A DNA stretch of 64,000 nt. It comes from Tillus elongatus. Taxonomy: Eukaryota > Arthropoda > Insecta > Coleoptera > Cleridae. A program made the translations under genes and the position numbers. Below, piece by piece: positions 39,994 to 46,648 of the stretch; within the stretch, counting starts at the first letter, position 1, and the number at the start of each line of letters is the position of its first letter. A model generated the notes under the pieces. That model was given only the letters and a program-made list of their open reading frames with translations. It was not told the origin of the DNA and searched no databases. The stretch spans positions 132,102,454 to 132,166,453 of the forward strand of contig OZ023263.1 in NCBI GenBank assembly GCA_964006375.1, given 5' to 3'.

Positions 39994-40067
39994 TGGTGCA
40001 GGTGAGTTTCGAACCCGGGGCATTCAGATGGGAGGCAACGATGCTACCCGTTGAGCTAAGCAGACGC
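39994..40067 (-). other. tRNA-like sequence in the left TIR
   Basis: A 74-bp minus-strand sequence runs from gcgtctgcttagctcaacgg to a genomically encoded ACCA end. It has a convincing A box (tagctcaacggg) and B box (gggttcgaaact). The would-be anticodon loop reads CTCCCAT (CCC, Gly-like), but the D arm is 2 nt short and the anticodon and T stems pair poorly. It is therefore a tRNA-derived pol III-type module and not a normal tRNA. Confidence 0.5.
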
Positions 40068-40341
40068 TTGTTAATTTATTGTTTTAGGCTAGTATATATA
40101 TACGACTTTTAATTACAAACAAACCATACATGTAACATAATTAAAGTTTTTTTTGTTATTATTAGACAAATGGATGATTTACAAATATTAGAGGCGAAAC
40201 CAAAACGGAGGAACCAAAATGGCGGAATAAAAAAAAATGGCGGAATGAAAGATGGAAGCCTGTGATACCTTAAGCTGACATTATAAAAAATGGCGGCTTT
40301 CTTTCTTAAAGATGGTGCCTTTCGCTTGATGGTTGAAGACT

Positions 40342-40857
40342 TATTTAAAAATAACACACAGAGGTCGTTAGCAAACAAAAGAAGGAAGTTCAGAAACATA
40401 CTGTAGGGGGCCCCTTGATGGGTAAATGGTATTCGTGTTTGAGCTTGTCTAGAATACAGCCGTTAGAAGTATGACATCATCCACAAACCTGTTCCACAAA
40501 CCTGTTTGAGTTTTGTCTGTACGGTCGTTATCTAGTGTAATTTCCGTTGAATGACATCACCCCATTATTTGTGTTTGAACTTGTCTGTGTATCTGTTTAA
40601 TATACGCAAGAGAGAGGCCCGCTTAGGGTAAATAACGTGTCAGTTGATGACCTTGGTGAATGTTATCTTGTGTTATATCTGTTCAATCACCCCCATTACT
40701 CGTGTTTGAGCTTGTCTAGTACAAACCGAAAGGATGACATCATCCATGTAAATTGTTCACTACACACTGTTAAACTCATTCAAAATTTAGTTATCGTAGA
40801 GGTAAGACGTGCTTCAGTTAACTCTAACGTATCCAAGTGCTCAGTAGTGTGTTTAAA
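40342..40857 (+). promoter_or_regulatory. Leader and putative promoter upstream of the KilA-N gene
   Basis: Non-coding region between the left TIR and the KilA-N gene. The word tgtttgagcttgtct occurs at about 40,436 and about 40,701, with a diverged copy at about 40,571. Each of the two perfect copies is followed by a gatgacatcatcca-like word (atgacatcat is a near-palindrome close to AP-1/CRE sites). These direct repeats look regulatory. Confidence 0.4.
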
Positions 40858-41796
40858 ATGGCTACATTAAATGATGTGTGCTACCAGCAAATTAAAGACA
40901 ACTTCTGGTATGGTTTATTTGGAGACTTTCAATTAATTATTGATAAAAACACTGGTTATTTTAATGCGACTAAGCTGTGTAAAGATGGTGAGAAAAGATT
41001 CAGACATTGGTTGGAAAATAAGAAAACTAAAGAGTTGATTACCTATTACAACGGTCAGGCGAAGAAACATTTAGGTAGCCAGAATACCGATTACCTAAAT
41101 ATTTCAACCGAAGGTGTCCACTTAGAGTCACATCTAGGGGGCCGGAATTCCGGCCCCCTAGATGTGCTGGAAGCAACATCTCAACTAACACCTACAACCG
41201 CTACATACTTGGTGGACTTTGGTGGAACACAGACTGAAAACAACTTGATATCTGGTACATATGTCTGTAAAGATTTGATATTAAATTTGGCTTGTTGGAT
41301 ATCCAATAGTTTCTATGAAAAGTGCAACCAAATTATTTTTGATTTTTTCGTAAGTGAATTTAATCAAAAATACAAGGATAACCTCAAAGAAATTGAAGTG
41401 AACTTAATGGAGATAGATGATGAAGTGCAGCGTATGCGAGAAACAAATGCTAAAATCACAGAACATTTAGAAGATATATCTCCAAAACCAAGCAACCCTG
41501 GAAAACTTTGTGTTTTTGGTTTGCTTTCAAGAAATGAGAAGGATACTACCTATCCATATCATGCTGTAAGGACTCAGAAGAAAAGTTTTAAAAGAGCTGT
41601 CAAGAACTTTAAAAATAAACACCCTGATTCCGAAGTAGTTTTAAACATGTTGTATGATCCAAATTCTGTAAATCTCTTTAACAGAATAAAGACCGAAGTC
41701 GAATACCTCAAGGCGAAGAGAAACGATCTACAGATAGCAGATGTACCTCAGGAGAAGTTTATTCAGGATATTATTGATTTACGATATAAATTGTAA
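40858..41796 (+). CDS. KilA-N domain protein with DUF3627-like C-terminus
   Basis: 312 codons from the ATG in an AAAATGG context; an upstream in-frame ATG at 40,837 would add 7 residues. Residues about 15-75 form a KilA-N-type DNA-binding domain (FWYGLFGDFQLIIDKNTGYF, NATKLCKDGEKRF, HWLENKKTKELI). A variable linker follows, then GTYVCKDLILNLACWIS, a coiled-coil-like segment (about 170-210), and a C-terminal domain of the DUF3627 type (GKLCVFGLLSR, YHAVRTQKKSF, NSVNLFNRIKTEVEYLK). This architecture is known from large insect DNA viruses (poxvirus, ascovirus and iridovirus families), where such proteins bind DNA or modulate the host. It is not a core Polinton gene and is probably acquired. A perfect palindrome interrupts the linker in frame. 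Confidence 0.8.
   Translation: MATLNDVCYQQIKDNFWYGLFGDFQLIIDKNTGYFNATKLCKDGEKRFRHWLENKKTKELITYYNGQAKKHLGSQNTDYLNISTEGVHLESHLGGRNSGPLDVLEATSQLTPTTATYLVDFGGTQTENNLISGTYVCKDLILNLACWISNSFYEKCNQIIFDFFVSEFNQKYKDNLKEIEVNLMEIDDEVQRMRETNAKITEHLEDISPKPSNPGKLCVFGLLSRNEKDTTYPYHAVRTQKKSFKRAVKNFKNKHPDSEVVLNMLYDPNSVNLFNRIKTEVEYLKAKRNDLQIADVPQEKFIQDIIDLRYKL
41129..41166. repeat. Perfect 38-bp GC-rich palindrome inside the KilA-N gene
   Basis: The sequence is self-complementary end to end, centred on gaattc, with ccggccccctag arms. It is translated in frame (about residues 91-103) in the linker between the KilA-N domain and the following helical region. It is much more GC-rich than its surroundings. It could be a small insertion, a recombination or protein-binding site, or an RNA hairpin. 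Confidence 0.9.
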
Positions 41797-41905
41797 TTGT
41801 TCACTTAGCTTAATTGTATGTAACCAGATGAAAAAATAAAATAACATTATTTTAATAAAGACTTTTATTTTATTCTAAGTACATTAATACATTAAATATA
41901 TAAGC

Positions 41906-42037
41906 TTATTTAACATCATCTGAATTTATCCAAGAATTCTGAGATTTATCAAAACCCAGCCATTTTACATAGAGCTGCTTGCCTTTCTTCCTCAAGATGC
42001 GTTCAACCAGATAGATGTCTGTTTGTAGTTCTTCCTC
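41906..42037 (-). pseudogene. Integrase C-terminal chromodomain vestige
   Basis: A 43-codon minus-strand frame between two stops reads like a chromodomain: DIYLVERILRKKGKQLYVKW, then LGFDKSQNSWI. It has the aromatic cage-type positions Y, W and the final W of the Y-VERIL...YVKW.G...NSWI pattern. A chromodomain at the extreme C-terminus is a known feature of Polinton integrases. The sequence lies just downstream of the fibre-like gene on the same strand. The zinc finger and DDE core that should precede it are absent. No start codon is available, so I treat it as the stump of a deleted integrase gene. Confidence 0.65.
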
Positions 42038-42053
42038 TCAACAGTTTTGCGTC

Positions 42054-42503
42054 TCATGGTGATGTTGGATTTAAAAGTATCCACTTATCATGTAAATCTT
42101 TTAGTTTACCGTTTATTTCTCCCAGCTTATTCTTTAGCTTATTATTCTTTAACACATCAACATCTTTTAAAACTTGAGCAGTTATGTTCTTAGTTAAAAT
42201 TTTCAATTTATTTTCAAATTCGTTTTTTAAATCTTCCAACTCAGGTTTGTGTACAGCTTCAAGTAGTATGGCAATGATTCTTTGTGTTACCTCATCTTTG
42301 TTCTTCTGATAGTCGTCTATCCATACATCAACAAATTTTTTATTTACACCATCTGTTGCATCGACTGGATCAGCTATGTTACACAATCTATGGCTTTGCA
42401 AATCAAAATCACCACTAGTAGTTCTTGGGAAAATCTCTCTTTCAATAATTTTAAACTTAGAACCTTTATTGGATTGGGAACGTCCGAACTTATCGATAGA
42501 CAT
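42054..42503 (-). CDS. Fibre-like or attachment-like protein of the Polinton
   Basis: 149 codons from the methionine of MSIDKFGRS; an upstream ATG would add 22 residues and overlap the DUF8207 gene. The N-terminal part has FDLQSHRLCNIADPVDATDG followed by VNKKFVD. This is the 'rediscovered variable, then keep track of index' pattern common at the N-termini of phage tail-fibre-like and Polinton/adintovirus fibre-like proteins. The remaining about 90 residues are predicted helical and rich in Lys, Glu and Leu (coiled-coil-like), which suits a trimeric stalk. No knob domain is evident. The role in virion attachment is inferred. Confidence 0.55.
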   Translation of the reverse strand: MSIDKFGRSQSNKGSKFKIIEREIFPRTTSGDFDLQSHRLCNIADPVDATDGVNKKFVDVWIDDYQKNKDEVTQRIIAILLEAVHKPELEDLKNEFENKLKILTKNITAQVLKDVDVLKNNKLKNKLGEINGKLKDLHDKWILLNPTSP

Positions 42504-42552
42504 TTTTATACTAAGCACTAAGGTAGGTATATCTTTGATATATGTAGGTATA

Positions 42553-43731
42553 TTAGGCGATAACACCAACCTCCTTCAGTTCTTCAATTATTGACTGAAT
42601 TTCATTGTTATGAGCATTATTACCAGCAGCCTGGGAAGCTACTAAAAGTCTAAGTCTATCAACCAGCTCATTTATGTCATCCCAATAGACATATTCTATT
42701 TGTTTGTTATTTTGTAGCATATAGTTGTTAGTGTTGCTGCTTACATTCTGAGCTCTAGGTTCAGTTTTTTGTTCTGCGTTATGATGTGTGTCGTAACCAA
42801 AACCTTGAGGAGTTGAGGATCTACGACCTCGTGGATTTATCACCGGTTTTATTAGAGTCAGATACTTTTCAGAGGAACAACCCTTGGTTCGTGCGTTAGG
42901 ATCATAGTTCATTTTATGCACACTAGTTGCTTCTAGAATATCTCTATAGTGTTGAAGATCGTCATAGGTATACCCTCTAGGTGTTTTCATAAATATCAAT
43001 TCTAGCAGACCTTGTGTTTGCGGATATCTCCGTTGACCTAGTCGAATGTCATTATCAGTAAAATCCAAGTGTTTATTGCCAAGACTCCAGCTACCGGTAT
43101 CTTTAGCGTAGCGAGCACCATACGTTTGATCAATGGTAGCGAGCCTTGGTGGTTCAGTAAAATACTTGTCTACATAATATCGAACTCGTTCAGGATATTG
43201 CTCCAAAAATTCTTGATATGCAGGGTTGGATGTGACAGTTTGTAGGTCTGCCTCAAGCTCTTCAAATGTTGGGATATCCTCATCGGAACTTGTCTCCTCA
43301 GCCTCTTCCCTAGGTTCAGCTTCAAAAACTTCATGGTCTTTAACGAACTGTACTTGGGGTTTCGTTTCTGGTATATCGACTTCGTCTTTGATTTGTTCAG
43401 CCTTTGGTTGTTGCTGGGGCTGCTGCTGCTGCTGTGCTGCTGTGTTTTTAGATATTTCACTTAGGGGTTCAACAAGTGGTTTATATAAACGTTGCAGAGC
43501 ATCATCATTCTCGGCTCTGTTAAGTTTAAGCATTAAATGTTTTTTTCGAATATTGTCAGCAAGTTGTAAAATCCTTTTCTTAACTTTTCGCTCTTCCTTA
43601 CCCAGTACTTCCATTGTGCTACAACTGGTCGGTATTACCAGCTGGTCTAATAATTTGTTTGAGCGATACAGGTTGTGTGGTGGTTTAACATATACTGACT
43701 CCTTCATGGTACATGCCTTCTTATTTATCAC
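42553..43731 (-). CDS. DUF8207-type Polinton protein
   Basis: 392 codons; alternative starts exist at residues 9 (43,707) and 40 (43,614, MEVLGKEERKVKKR). The N-terminal third is basic and helical with a Gln/Pro tract (about residues 93-109), then an acidic stretch (EEAEETSSDEDIPTFEELEA). The C-terminal half holds a globular domain containing TYGARYAKDTGSWSLGN, DNDIRLGQRRYPQTQGLLEL, YTYDDLQHYRDILEATSVH and a LIKPVINPRGR segment. This matches a domain I know from arthropod Polinton-associated proteins (DUF8207). Function is unknown; a structural or assembly role is inferred from conservation next to capsid genes. Its 5' flank is the CAGCTG minisatellite. Confidence 0.7.
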   Translation of the reverse strand: MINKKACTMKESVYVKPPHNLYRSNKLLDQLVIPTSCSTMEVLGKEERKVKKRILQLADNIRKKHLMLKLNRAENDDALQRLYKPLVEPLSEISKNTAAQQQQQPQQQPKAEQIKDEVDIPETKPQVQFVKDHEVFEAEPREEAEETSSDEDIPTFEELEADLQTVTSNPAYQEFLEQYPERVRYYVDKYFTEPPRLATIDQTYGARYAKDTGSWSLGNKHLDFTDNDIRLGQRRYPQTQGLLELIFMKTPRGYTYDDLQHYRDILEATSVHKMNYDPNARTKGCSSEKYLTLIKPVINPRGRRSSTPQGFGYDTHHNAEQKTEPRAQNVSSNTNNYMLQNNKQIEYVYWDDINELVDRLRLLVASQAAGNNAHNNEIQSIIEELKEVGVIA

Positions 43732-43746
43732 GATGTCTGGCTGTCT

Positions 43747-43999
43747 TGTTAGACAGCTGTGTTAGACAGCTGTGTTAGACAGCTGTGTTAGACAGCTGTG
43801 TTAGACAGCTGTGTTAGACAGCTGTGTTAGACAGCTGTGTTAGACAGCTGTGTTAGACAGCTGTGTTAGACAGCTGTGTTAGACAGCTGTGTTAGACAGC
43901 TGTGTTAGACAGCTGTGTTAGACAGCTGTATGACAGCTGTATGACAGCTGTATTAGACACCTGTATGACATCTGTGTTAGACACCTGTGTTAGACAGCT
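43747..43999. repeat. 13-bp CAGCTG minisatellite
   Basis: About 14 near-perfect head-to-tail copies of gttagacagctgt are followed by about 5 variant copies (atgacagctgt, attagacacctgt). Each unit contains the E-box CAGCTG. It fills the gap between the ATPase stop and the DUF8207 start, so it forms the 5' flank of the latter gene. It is not a CRISPR array: there are no spacers. Confidence 0.95.
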
Positions 44000-44023
44000 G
44001 ACTGTCCTGTCTATCATCGTTTG

Positions 44024-44719
44024 TTAGAATAATATATATCTATCGAATCCTTTTCTATATCGACCTTTGTGTACATCGTTTTCCTTCACAATCACCAACA
44101 CACCATACTTATTATCTTTCCAGCATTGGTGGCAGATAGTTTTAAATTGTTTAAAGTCCATATCGGTGGTCACATGATCGTCGTACACATGTTTTAAATT
44201 GGTTTCATCTTGCTTGAATAACACAATAACATTGGTGTTGTCACGTACCAGATGTTTGGGTATTCGTGTATATGTTTGACAGAGATAGAATGAATCAATA
44301 TTCTTATGTCTGCCCATACTGAAGTATGCTCTTATTTTATCTTGTTTGTCACAAGCTACATCATCAAATATAAACACAGAGTTGTCCTTGGCATCTGCCG
44401 GATCTAATATTTCATCGTTTTCTCGATAAGGATAGTAACCAACACCTTTTGTTGCATTCATCACCTCCTTTAACATCTTGTATTTCGGTTGATACAGAGA
44501 CTTTGAATACACATACACGTTATCAAATTTTAAACCGTTTGCTTCAAACAACAAACTCAGCATGACATTAGTTTTACCACACCCACTCGGACCACATATG
44601 ATACAGCGAACGGTGTTTGGAAAGAGAGGACCATGCCTCAGTTGTTGTTGAGCTGTGTCCGTAACAACATCGTCTATATTTGTAATGGGTAAGGCAGAAG
44701 CGTGTTTGCTGGTACGCAT
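44024..44719 (-). CDS. FtsK/HerA-type genome-packaging ATPase
   Basis: 231 codons. Walker A is GPSGCGKT at residues 43-50, after the strand RCIIC. Walker B is VFIFDD at residues 115-120. A sensor-like segment (YLCQTYTRIPKHLVRDNTNV) precedes an Arg/Lys-rich C-terminal region. Length and layout match the A32-like packaging ATPases of Polintons, virophages and adintoviruses, which pump the genome into the capsid. The ORF is intact and the catalytic motifs are preserved. It is the first gene of the minus-strand cluster and lies divergent to the pX-like gene. Confidence 0.9.
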   Translation of the reverse strand: MRTSKHASALPITNIDDVVTDTAQQQLRHGPLFPNTVRCIICGPSGCGKTNVMLSLLFEANGLKFDNVYVYSKSLYQPKYKMLKEVMNATKGVGYYPYRENDEILDPADAKDNSVFIFDDVACDKQDKIRAYFSMGRHKNIDSFYLCQTYTRIPKHLVRDNTNVIVLFKQDETNLKHVYDDHVTTDMDFKQFKTICHQCWKDNKYGVLVIVKENDVHKGRYRKGFDRYILF

Positions 44720-44877
44720 CTTAACTTAAACTAAACTATATTTTATTTGGGTGTATATATATATGAATGCAAGTGAGACACCCAGTCAGTATGCATGTTG
44801 GTGTCACAGAGTGAGGGTTGTTATTAACAAAGACAGATACAGGTTTTGCTGAAACGTTGCGGGGCGTTACAAACACC
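44720..44877. promoter_or_regulatory. Divergent promoter region of the two virion gene clusters
   Basis: A 158-bp intergenic stretch separates ATG codons pointing outward. It includes a TATA-like run (tatatatatat at about 44,753-44,763) and a T/A-rich patch (actatattttattt). If the pX-like gene starts at the earlier in-frame ATG (44,818), the gap is 98 bp. The promoter role is inferred from layout only. Confidence 0.45.
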
Positions 44878-45390
44878 ATGAAAGTTAACAGAAAGCTCGG
44901 TATGGGTCTTGATGTAATCAACTCGAAGCCAAAGAAGAAGGTTCCCTTTAAAAACATACTAAGTCTGATTGAGGAAGTTATAAAAGATAGAAATCTTATT
45001 CCAACAGCGAACGCCGTATTTGATATAGCTCATACAATCGTTAGAAACATTGGTGGACGTAAGAATGTGCAGAAACCTCGAGTTATTCCAATACCTAAAA
45101 GTGGAGGCTTCCTTCCGCTGTTGCCTCTGATATTTGGTGGGCTGTCAGCACTAGGAGCTCTGGGTGGTGGTGCTGCAGGTATTGCCAAAGCCGTGAACGA
45201 TGCCAAGTCTGCGAAACAGAAACTAGAGGAGGAAGAACGGCACAACAAAACAATGGAAGCCATCGCGATGGGTAGGAGAGGGAGTGGCTTGAAATTTAAG
45301 CCAAAATGCAAGAGACTGGGCAAAGGCATGTATCTCAAGAAACAGCGCTCCGGTTATGGGTTGTATCTGCAGAAACCAAAAAACGAGTAA
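44878..45390 (+). CDS. pX/pVI-like minor core or membrane-active capsid protein
   Basis: 170 codons from ATG in ACCATGA context; an in-frame ATG at 44,818 would add 20 residues. The N-terminus is basic (NSKPKKKVPFK), and a helical region follows. A Gly-rich hydrophobic segment lies at residues about 76-102 (LPLLPLIFGGLSALGALGGG), then a charged helix (KSAKQKLEEEERHNKTMEAI) and a very basic tail. Polintons and adintoviruses carry proteins of this layout at this position, compared with adenovirus pX/pVI. In adenovirus these bind DNA or disrupt endosomal membranes. The specific role here is inferred. Its 3' end overlaps the start region of the protease ORF. Confidence 0.65.
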   Translation: MKVNRKLGMGLDVINSKPKKKVPFKNILSLIEEVIKDRNLIPTANAVFDIAHTIVRNIGGRKNVQKPRVIPIPKSGGFLPLLPLIFGGLSALGALGGGAAGIAKAVNDAKSAKQKLEEEERHNKTMEAIAMGRRGSGLKFKPKCKRLGKGMYLKKQRSGYGLYLQKPKNE

Positions 45391-45758
45391 GATGTTTACC
45401 AGCAAGACCTCTAACAAATGAAGACCTTATGAAATTTGCTGGTAAAATGAAAATTCCATATTTTAGAGGTGTATACATGCGAGATACTTTGCCATCGAAT
45501 GGGCCACGCAAGAATGAATCACTTATCATGAATTTGCAAACAAACAAAGAGCCAGGTAGTCATTGGGTTGCAGTTAAGAAACGTGGTGACACAGCCGTGT
45601 ACTTTGACTCATATGGAAACTTGAAGCCACCAGTTGAGCTGCAGCGTTACCTTAAAGACTCTACTCTAATGTACAATCATGATGTGTATCAGAAATATAA
45701 TACTTATAATTGTGGTCACTTATGTTTAAAATTTTTAAATAAAAGACTCAAACAGTAG
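45306..45758 (+). CDS. Adenain-like cysteine protease (maturation protease)
   Basis: 150 codons counted from the first ATG, overlapping the pX-like gene by 85 bp in another frame. Homologues usually begin near the LTNEDLMKFAGKMKI segment (residue about 36), so the true start is uncertain. The family motifs are intact: YFRGVYMRDTLP, the catalytic His in GSHWVAV (residue 86), an acidic residue in YFDSYG (residue 101), and an oxyanion Gln with the nucleophile Cys in QKYNTYNCGHLC (Gln 119, Cys 126). It is expected to cleave capsid precursors during virion maturation. It is followed 16 bp later by the penton-like gene. Confidence 0.88.
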   Translation: MQETGQRHVSQETALRLWVVSAETKKRVRCLPARPLTNEDLMKFAGKMKIPYFRGVYMRDTLPSNGPRKNESLIMNLQTNKEPGSHWVAVKKRGDTAVYFDSYGNLKPPVELQRYLKDSTLMYNHDVYQKYNTYNCGHLCLKFLNKRLKQ

Positions 45759-45774
45759 CCTGTGTGTATCAGTC

Positions 45775-46485
45775 ATGGCGCACACCTTTGTGTTGAAAGA
45801 CCGCAGCTCCCATCTGTCGTCAGACTACCATCCACCAATTGTTTTGGATGGTAATTATGCTGTTGCCTTGATAGGCTTTCACACCTACAACAACATACCC
45901 AACATCTATGAAGGTAAAAACAAATTTCATGTAAAAGAAGGAACCGGTTGGCGAACCATCACGATACCCACCGGTGCTTATGAAATAACACACTTGGAAG
46001 AGTTACTTCAAAATGAACTTGTTGGTGCTACAGCAACACACGAACAAAAGCAACAGGCTCTGATTCTGAGACCTAATCCGAACACCATCAAATGTAGACT
46101 AAAGTGTTATACAAATGTCAGTTTTGAATTTGATGGTTCGATTGGGCGAATGTTGGGCTTTTCAAAACAAGTTCTTCAGCCGGACACCTTTTATGAATCT
46201 GATTTACCTGTTGATATAGTGGATGTTAGACAGATTCGCATCGAAACCAATATTGTGTCTGGTTCCTATTATAACGGACAACCCTCACATACGCTGTATG
46301 AGTTTGCTCCGATGGTTGATCCTGGCTACGCAATCGACATAGAACCTAACAATTTAATTTACTTGCCGGTGAACAAGCAAGAGATTTCCAATATAAGCAT
46401 CGACATCGTCGACCAAGATTCAGTTCCTGTCAACTTTCAAGGTGAAGAGGTGTCTGTTCGCTTAAAACTTATAAAAGTTGCTTAG
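45775..46485 (+). CDS. Minor capsid (penton-like) protein
   Basis: 236 codons, ATG after a TCAGTC leader. The sequence is beta-rich with few repeats (DYHPPIVLDGNYAVALIGFH, YNNIPNIYEG, WRTITIPTGAYEITHLEELL, GRMLGFSKQVLQPDTFYESD). The pattern fits the single-jelly-roll penton proteins of Polintons, including the PTGAYEI-type strand and the MLGF motif seen in this family. It should form capsid vertices. The ORF is uninterrupted, and its position between protease and major capsid is the standard order. The next start codon lies 1 bp after the stop. Confidence 0.85.
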   Translation: MAHTFVLKDRSSHLSSDYHPPIVLDGNYAVALIGFHTYNNIPNIYEGKNKFHVKEGTGWRTITIPTGAYEITHLEELLQNELVGATATHEQKQQALILRPNPNTIKCRLKCYTNVSFEFDGSIGRMLGFSKQVLQPDTFYESDLPVDIVDVRQIRIETNIVSGSYYNGQPSHTLYEFAPMVDPGYAIDIEPNNLIYLPVNKQEISNISIDIVDQDSVPVNFQGEEVSVRLKLIKVA

Positions 46486-46486
46486 T

Positions 46487-46648
46487 ATGTTGGTCTTCAA
46501 GGATATAAAATCAAGTGCATCTACCACATCAAATTCAGTTGAGTCAGACACGTCAAAGGGTACGCTTCGTCCCGATAATATTGAGTTCCTGCAAAGCCTG
46601 GGTTATCATGTCGTCAAAACTAGAAATATTCAAAGAACCCGTGTTTGA
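46487..46648 (+). CDS. Small ORF overlapping the start of the major capsid gene (53 aa)
   Basis: The ATG at 46,487 lies 1 bp after the penton-like stop, and the ORF ends 41 bp inside the major capsid gene in another frame. The predicted 53-residue product has a Ser/Thr-rich first half and a compact second half containing TLRPDNIEFLQSLGY. I recall similar 'RPDNIxFLxSLGx' words in small proteins next to Polinton capsid genes, but cannot verify this here. Its tight stop-start spacing and overlap look like a real gene in a polycistronic or re-initiating arrangement. Function unknown. Confidence 0.55.
   Translation: MLVFKDIKSSASTTSNSVESDTSKGTLRPDNIEFLQSLGYHVVKTRNIQRTRV

Larger units (their letters stand above)
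39518..40341 (+). repeat. Left terminal inverted repeat of the Polinton (about 824 bp)
   Basis: Reverse complement of 49,884-50,660, with small indels. From outside in: agtaggtatggcgacacttgg, two TGACGTCA octamers, a 200-bp GC-rich block, a third octamer, a tRNA-like sequence, a short TA run, and an inner part rich in aaaatggcgg words ending at gatggttgaagact. The left copy has 47 bp more than the right. Confidence 0.92.

Noticed and set aside
43226..43765. 179-codon plus-strand ORF opposite the DUF8207-like gene
   Set aside because: Ser/Cys-rich antisense shadow of a clearly coding minus-strand gene.
43747..43999. Short regular repeats resembling a CRISPR array
   Set aside because: 13-bp head-to-tail units with no spacers, in a eukaryotic element; it is a minisatellite.
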